A stretch of DNA of 64,000 bases from Larix kaempferi. Lineage: Eukaryota > Streptophyta > Pinopsida > Pinales > Pinaceae. The stretch spans positions 40,068,501 through 40,132,500 of the forward strand of contig BSBM01000361.1 of assembly GCA_027924585.1 (NCBI GenBank). The letters are read 5' to 3'. Below, in pieces: positions 59,237 through 64,000 of this stretch (its first letter is position 1; each line of letters opens with the position of its first letter). Under the pieces are notes generated by a model. That model did no database searches. It was not told where the DNA came from and worked only from the letters and a program-made list of their open reading frames with translations. The translations under genes and the position numbers were made by a program.

Positions 59237-60373
59237 ATGAATTTTGAAGAAATTCCTCTTTATCTATTCAACTATGTTGAATGGAAACAAAAAGTGATAG
59301 CATATTTGAAGAGCCATGATCTCTTTGATTATTGTTTTGAAAGAGAGTTCGAATCCTCTGAAGAAGACAATGACTAGTTAGATGAAGGTGGAAGAGATAT
59401 TGCAGCCATGATGTATGATATGTCTCAATGCATGGTATTCCACTCCCTTGATGATGTTGAATCTTCAAAATAGTTATGAGCCCACCTGGATGAAATATTT
59501 GGTAGACATAATGAAGGGATTGGTCCAAAGCCTTTCGAGGGCAAGCAAAGTGATGCATTCGCCCTCCTTGATGATCTCATTGATCATGAATTAGTATCAA
59601 ACATATCTCATATTGAATTTGTCCACAAAGAAGAAGAATTTGCAGATTCTACACTCATGCTCCAAATTTCTTTTATTTTGAATTTTATGCCAGCTCACAC
59701 TCTAGAAATTGCAAAAGGTCCTAAATTCTCTCTTTCACCAGAGTTTGTTGGTTTGCATCATGATCTATTGAATGTTTCGGAGGTAAAATCAGCCATTGGA
59801 GGTAATGCATTCACTCTCCTTGATCACTCACCTCTTATGTACTACAATATGATTATTATTTCATGCTTTCAGAAGGTTATTGAAGATGATGGCCATTGCC
59901 ATTCGCTTGGGATAATTTCTCATGCATTTACTGGTTTTGATCTCACCTCTAATGGTTCAAAGGAGATCTCAAGAAACCATGATTCAAGTCTTGGATCTAA
60001 TTTGGATTCTAAGCAATCACTACTGGGGATAATTTCTCATGCATATGATGGTTTTGATCTCACCCCTATTGGTTCAAAGGAGATCTCAAGAAAATACTCT
60101 TCAAGTCTTAAATCTGATTTGGATTTCAAGCAATCATGTGATAGTTCTTTTTGGAAAAATCTCACCCATGATGGTTCGAAGGAGAAGACAAAAGACTATC
60201 TGTACATTCATAGATTTGATCCTACCTCAACTGATTCGAATCACAAGTTCAAGGATCATCCTCATAATTTTGGATTTGTTCTCATCACATTCATTCTGAA
60301 GAACAAGTACAAGCACATGCTTTCTAAGCATGATCCACTTCTTCCCAAGAAGAAGATACCTCCAGAAATATGA
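59237..60373 (+). pseudogene. gag: Copia-like gag of the TR-GAG element, three in-frame stops
   Basis: One frame runs from ATG at 59237 to TGA at 60371, about 378 codons, with stops at 59375, 59471 and 59477. The start (FNYVEWKQKVIAYLKSHDLF) matches the head of Copia-type gag domains (UBN2 type), and AHLDEIFGRH fits its later conserved part. From 59909 a 117-bp unit (39 residues, LGIISHAFTGFDLTSNGSKE...) is repeated once in tandem at 60026, with a decayed third copy. There is no zinc knuckle. The frame after 59657 is open for 238 codons. Confidence 0.72.
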
Positions 60374-60543
60374 CCAAGCATCACACCTTCTTGAGTTTGG
60401 AGCATTTATTATGTGTGTACCCTACAATCTATTTTGAGGGGGGGTATTTTTCCCATGAGGTTTTTCCCCATTTCCTTGGTTTATTGACTGTTATTATTCA
60501 TTGTATTGGGTTACCTTTGGTCTCAGTTATGGGGGCCCAGGAT

Positions 60544-60557
60544 GTATTAAGGGGGGT
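60544..60557 (+). other. Polypurine tract of the TR-GAG element
   Basis: GTATTAAGGGGGGT just before the 3' LTR, in the expected place. Confidence 0.8.
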
Positions 60558-61339
60558 TGTTAGGATATTCCTATACTCCATCCTAGTCCTACCAGCATTT
60601 TCATTATTTGCATTTACAGTCTTGCATGCAATTGCATGCATCCCAGTCATAAGTCCCAGCACCTAGCCTCAGTTAGCTAGCCCCCAAGAGCTTATCTCAT
60701 ATCATTTTTAGCCCTCCTGGAGCTTAGTGCGCCCTTCCTCCTTGATTTAAGGAAGCCACTTGTCCTCTCTCACCTACCACTCAGTTGCACTTCAGTGAAT
60801 TGAGTTATCATCAGTTATTTCCTTGATTTAAGGCTAGACTGACTCTCAACTGACTGTATCACTCCGATGGACCTCCAGTGAGACTATACTGCCCATTCTG
60901 ACTCCAGTTAGCTCCTCATGCGCCCTCCACTGAGCCTCCTTCATTCAGTTAGTTCCAGTTACACTCAATTACACCTACCATACTCAGTTAGACTCAGTTT
61001 GACTGATGGTTGACAATTACTTGAGCATTGATGACTCCACTGATGATGAGATAGACTTATAGTTATGCTCTGATGACACTCCAGTGATCTTTTGATCACT
61101 CCATAAAGGCTAATTCGAATTGCCACCTTGGCATTTGAATCCTCATGCATTGTACTACTTATTTCTCCATATTGTGATTAATGAATTAGTGTGTGTGAAG
61201 TATTTTTTCTTCTATCCGAGTTCTACTGTATTATTATTATGTTGTTCATCTTACTGCATAGACCACTCTTAATCTTATTCCTAAATTCTTTCTTCTGAGG
61301 TATACAACAGCTCTTAGATCTGCTGTGAGGATTTTCACA
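60558..61339 (+). repeat. 3' LTR of the TR-GAG element
   Basis: Starts TGTTAGGATATTCC and ends ATTTTCACA. It matches the 5' LTR along its length with scattered changes and a few short indels. Confidence 0.9.
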
Positions 61340-61344
61340 GTATT
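61340..61344 (+). repeat. Right target-site duplication of the TR-GAG element
   Basis: GTATT, directly after the 3' LTR. Confidence 0.88.
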
Positions 61345-64000
61345 CACCAACCATAACGAGAAGATATAGGAAACAATAATATAACAATAATGATGCATAT
61401 CAGAAATTATAATTATCAAATGACGAACCTAGGATGAGCACAATATGATGGAAAGAGGCAAAAACTAGCATCCAATTACATAAAAAGAGACTAGAATAGA
61501 GGTGCTTCGAATACAAATTATTCTTATATGGAAGCCAACATCATTTGAGAGGACCTTATGTATTCTTGAGGACCTTTACAATTATTTCTATATTTATGCT
61601 CTTTCTTATTTGGCCATACTTCTTTGAGGTCTTGAAACTATTCACGAAACTTATAGCTACATGTAATCAAATGATAGCCTAAAAAAAGTCCAAGTTTCCT
61701 TTGGATCCTCTCAAATGATGAGAAAGATGGTATATAATTTCTTTGTAAATTCCAAAAGATATTTGGTAGTTTTCTCAAGTTTCCATCTTCCATATGATCT
61801 ATCCCAAGGTGGAAGAGAGTCCTAGAACAATATTAGCATCACAAGCATGCCATAATCATGAACCCTTTCTACAATCCGTCAATAGTGTTCCAATGCGGCC
61901 CGGTCCACCTGTAAAGGCGGGTGAGTTCAAAACATGGATAATTTTAAGGACCCATACTTATTTAAAAGTGTATAAACCTTGGTGAATCTTACCAATTCTT
62001 AAAATGTCAACTATAAAATATTTGGCGATATTTTTCTAAAATTATTTCAATTTATAATGATTTTATATTGTTTATATAATAATTTGGCGATTTTTAGAGT
62101 GAAAAAATTTCACCCCATCAAAATTGGGTGAAATGGGGCTTCAAAAATTGCAAATTAGCGAATCGTTTTTTGGAAAAAAACATGGAAAAATAGAGCATGG
62201 GCTAAATTTCACCCCTAAAACTATCCTTGCATGCGAGTTCTTATGTGTAGGCTTATGTTGTCCCAAGAGAAGCAAAAAAGAATAGTGTTGGTGTCATGTC
62301 TACTCTTTTCTATTTTTTTTTGCACGGGTCTAATGACCAATTATTACTGCTTTAATACTATGCCACAAGGTGTGAATTTCACTTAAAAACAAGTCCGACG
62401 CATAACCCTATAAAAGTATGCATATCAAAACTCTCGACGGAATAACCGTCATGACTTTTACTAAAGTTCTATAGTCTTACAGACTATACGCATCCTCAAG
62501 ACACACATCTTGTATAATAGATTTCACTTGAATAAATAAGTGCGGAAGAGAGGCCCCTTAAGTCAATGTTATGAAACATCCTAGCCTCTATATGAAATGC
62601 AAACAGGCTTAAATACTATCTATCCTAAACCATGTGTATATATATTTATGTATCTATCCACATGCACTTAACACTAAAATTAGAGTACTTTGTACATATG
62701 AATGCACTAACACAACTAATGTTAAAGATCTTGGTTTCTTTTAACTTTGATATATATATATATATATATATAATAACTATATATAATTATATAATTAAAT
62801 AATGTGTTTGGAAAATTTTGCAATGCATTAATAATTTAATATGCCATTTATAAATACTAGGAATTATATGTATATTACTATATACGTATTAAACAAAATA
62901 TGTGAATTCGATTTATGAACCCAACATATAAACAATGAATATATATATATATATATGTATGTAATTATATTTATACATATATATCAATCAACGCTATGGG
63001 CCTTGGCTTGTGTGGCCCACATAACAATGCATAAAAGGGTTGGGTGCTAGTGAAAGTCGACCCCATAATCAATAAAGGGCTAACCTAACACTTAAATGAT
63101 ACAATACTTAGAGTAATGAATATTCGGTTTATTAAACAATTGAAACCACTGGTGGCCATAAGCCACGAATTAATGAACCAGGCTACGTATAACATACCAT
63201 AAGAAACTAAAGTATATTCATGGAATTATATTGATGTTGCATTGGTTGGTCCAAGGTTGACTCAATCCAATGGTGGCCTGAGTGGTGATGTGGCTTGCGC
63301 CATGCAGGCTTGACCAACCCAAACTTTCGTTTTAAACCCTGCTCGGGTTTCCATGATGGCAGGTAAGCACCAACGTTTGTCTACGTGGAAATGGTTTACA
63401 CTTGCTGCGTTATGGTGTTCGTCGACGTGGTGAGAGGTGGGTCGACTCCATTAATGAAGCTCCCTCAAATAGCTATGCCCTGACACTGATATGCCACGTT
63501 CCATACGTTACAAGTACTCTTCGACAGACTCCATTAAAATCTCTATCTTCTCTGGTCCGTTGATTTCGATCCTAACCGGTTTATGGGAAATCGGGACACG
63601 ATCTACACCATTGATCTAGAGTTGATGAACTTCGCTCCCAGAAACACTACGCTTTGACATTAAATCCTCAGTCACTAGTTTCATTGGTTACAAAAAATTC
63701 CCTTCCCGGTGTGACACTATTTGATAGAGGTTGAGTTTCGACATTTTTCATTGTTGTTGGGTTGAGGCTCCACACAGAGGGTAGGTGTTAGGAAAAATGC
63801 AGTGTGATGGCTTCGATGCCCTGGTGTATCATTGAACTAGCTTAAAAGTATGCTTGGAATTCACCATGGTTGCGAAGGTAATAAATACCTTGACTTATCA
63901 ACAATTATCTAAAATCTATGTCACAGTAGGATCTAGCTACCATGGATTCCTCACAGCTGAAAGATTAAATTCATTAAGCAAGAGACAAGTGCAAAACTAT
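61345..64000. other. Intergenic DNA with TA microsatellites, no supported gene
   Basis: (TA)n runs lie at about 62751-62772 and 62938-62958. A segment at about 61985-62115 is a diverged relative of 55310-55440. The part from 63240 to 63600 is less AT-rich but shows no coding pattern that I can support. Confidence 0.6.

Larger units (their letters stand above)
58288..61339 (+). mobile_element. Complete small LTR retrotransposon with gag only (TR-GAG type, Copia-like)
   Basis: Two LTRs of 795 and 782 bp enclose 1475 bp. The flanks GTATT at 58283-58287 and 61340-61344 are a perfect 5-bp target-site duplication. An iMet primer site touches the 5' LTR, and a polypurine tract touches the 3' LTR. 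The inside holds only a broken Copia-like gag and no trace of protease, integrase or reverse transcriptase, so it must have moved with enzymes of another element. Small differences between the two LTRs show it is not new. Confidence 0.9.

Overview
The window looks like a gene-poor, retrotransposon-filled stretch of a seed-plant nuclear genome. The signs are plant-type Ty3/gypsy lineages (Athila-like and Tekay/Del-like chromovirus), a plant L1-type ORF1 carrying DUF4283, a plant F-box/LRR/FBD gene with a GT-AG intron, and AT-rich intergenic DNA. One plausible working host gene in 64 kb points to a large genome. A gymnosperm is possible, because the long open reading frame after the integrase of the first element resembles ones I associate with such genomes, but species cannot be decided here.

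Layout. (1) 1-11841: the leader, gag-pol, a long 3' open-reading-frame region and the 3' LTR of a degenerate Athila-like Ty3/gypsy element; its 5' LTR lies left of the window. The LTR ends form the terminal pair TGTTGG...CCAACA. (2) 11860-13619: a GA-rich minisatellite with telomere-like G-rich words and a recurring ~80-bp module. (3) 13620-45539: the most striking object, a head-to-tail array of one chromovirus, LTR-INT-LTR-INT-LTR-INT-LTR-INT(partial), with a repeat period of about 7.8 kb. The LTRs are about 4.3 kb, longer than the 3.5 kb internal regions. All four internal regions lack protease and the catalytic reverse transcriptase core at the same fusion point, yet keep gag, RNase H, integrase and chromodomain-like sequence. 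Copy 3 keeps an intact 415-aa gag frame. Copies 1-3 share a 1-nt deletion absent from copy 4, which suggests the array grew by duplication or unequal exchange. (4) 43588-45250: inside copy 4 sits a young poly(A)-tailed insertion with long target-site duplications. It carries only a LINE ORF1 (DUF4283 plus zinc knuckle) and no ORF2, like a plant counterpart of mammalian half-L1 elements. (5) 45540-46440: a second GA-rich tract, followed by an alternating purine-pyrimidine palindromic stretch. (6) 46940-47855, minus strand: an unrecognised broken gene with a TATA box. (7) 49757-51196: the one convincing host gene, an F-box/LRR/FBD gene. Its 102-nt intron is a multiple of three and has no stop. 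(8) 51197-58282: AT-rich DNA with local tandem duplications. (9) 58283-61344: a complete 3.05-kb LTR retrotransposon with perfect 5-bp TSDs, an iMet primer site and a polypurine tract. It encodes only a broken Copia-like gag (TR-GAG type). (10) 61345-64000: AT-rich DNA with TA microsatellites and no gene seen.

The mobile elements share a theme of dependence. The chromovirus array lacks PR/RT, the LINE-like insertion lacks ORF2 and the small LTR element lacks pol, so each would need enzymes from relatives elsewhere. Most in-frame stops in the older elements look like CAG/CAA/CGA/TGG transitions, as expected from decay of methylated cytosines. All family calls are from reading translations and motifs by eye; no database search was run.
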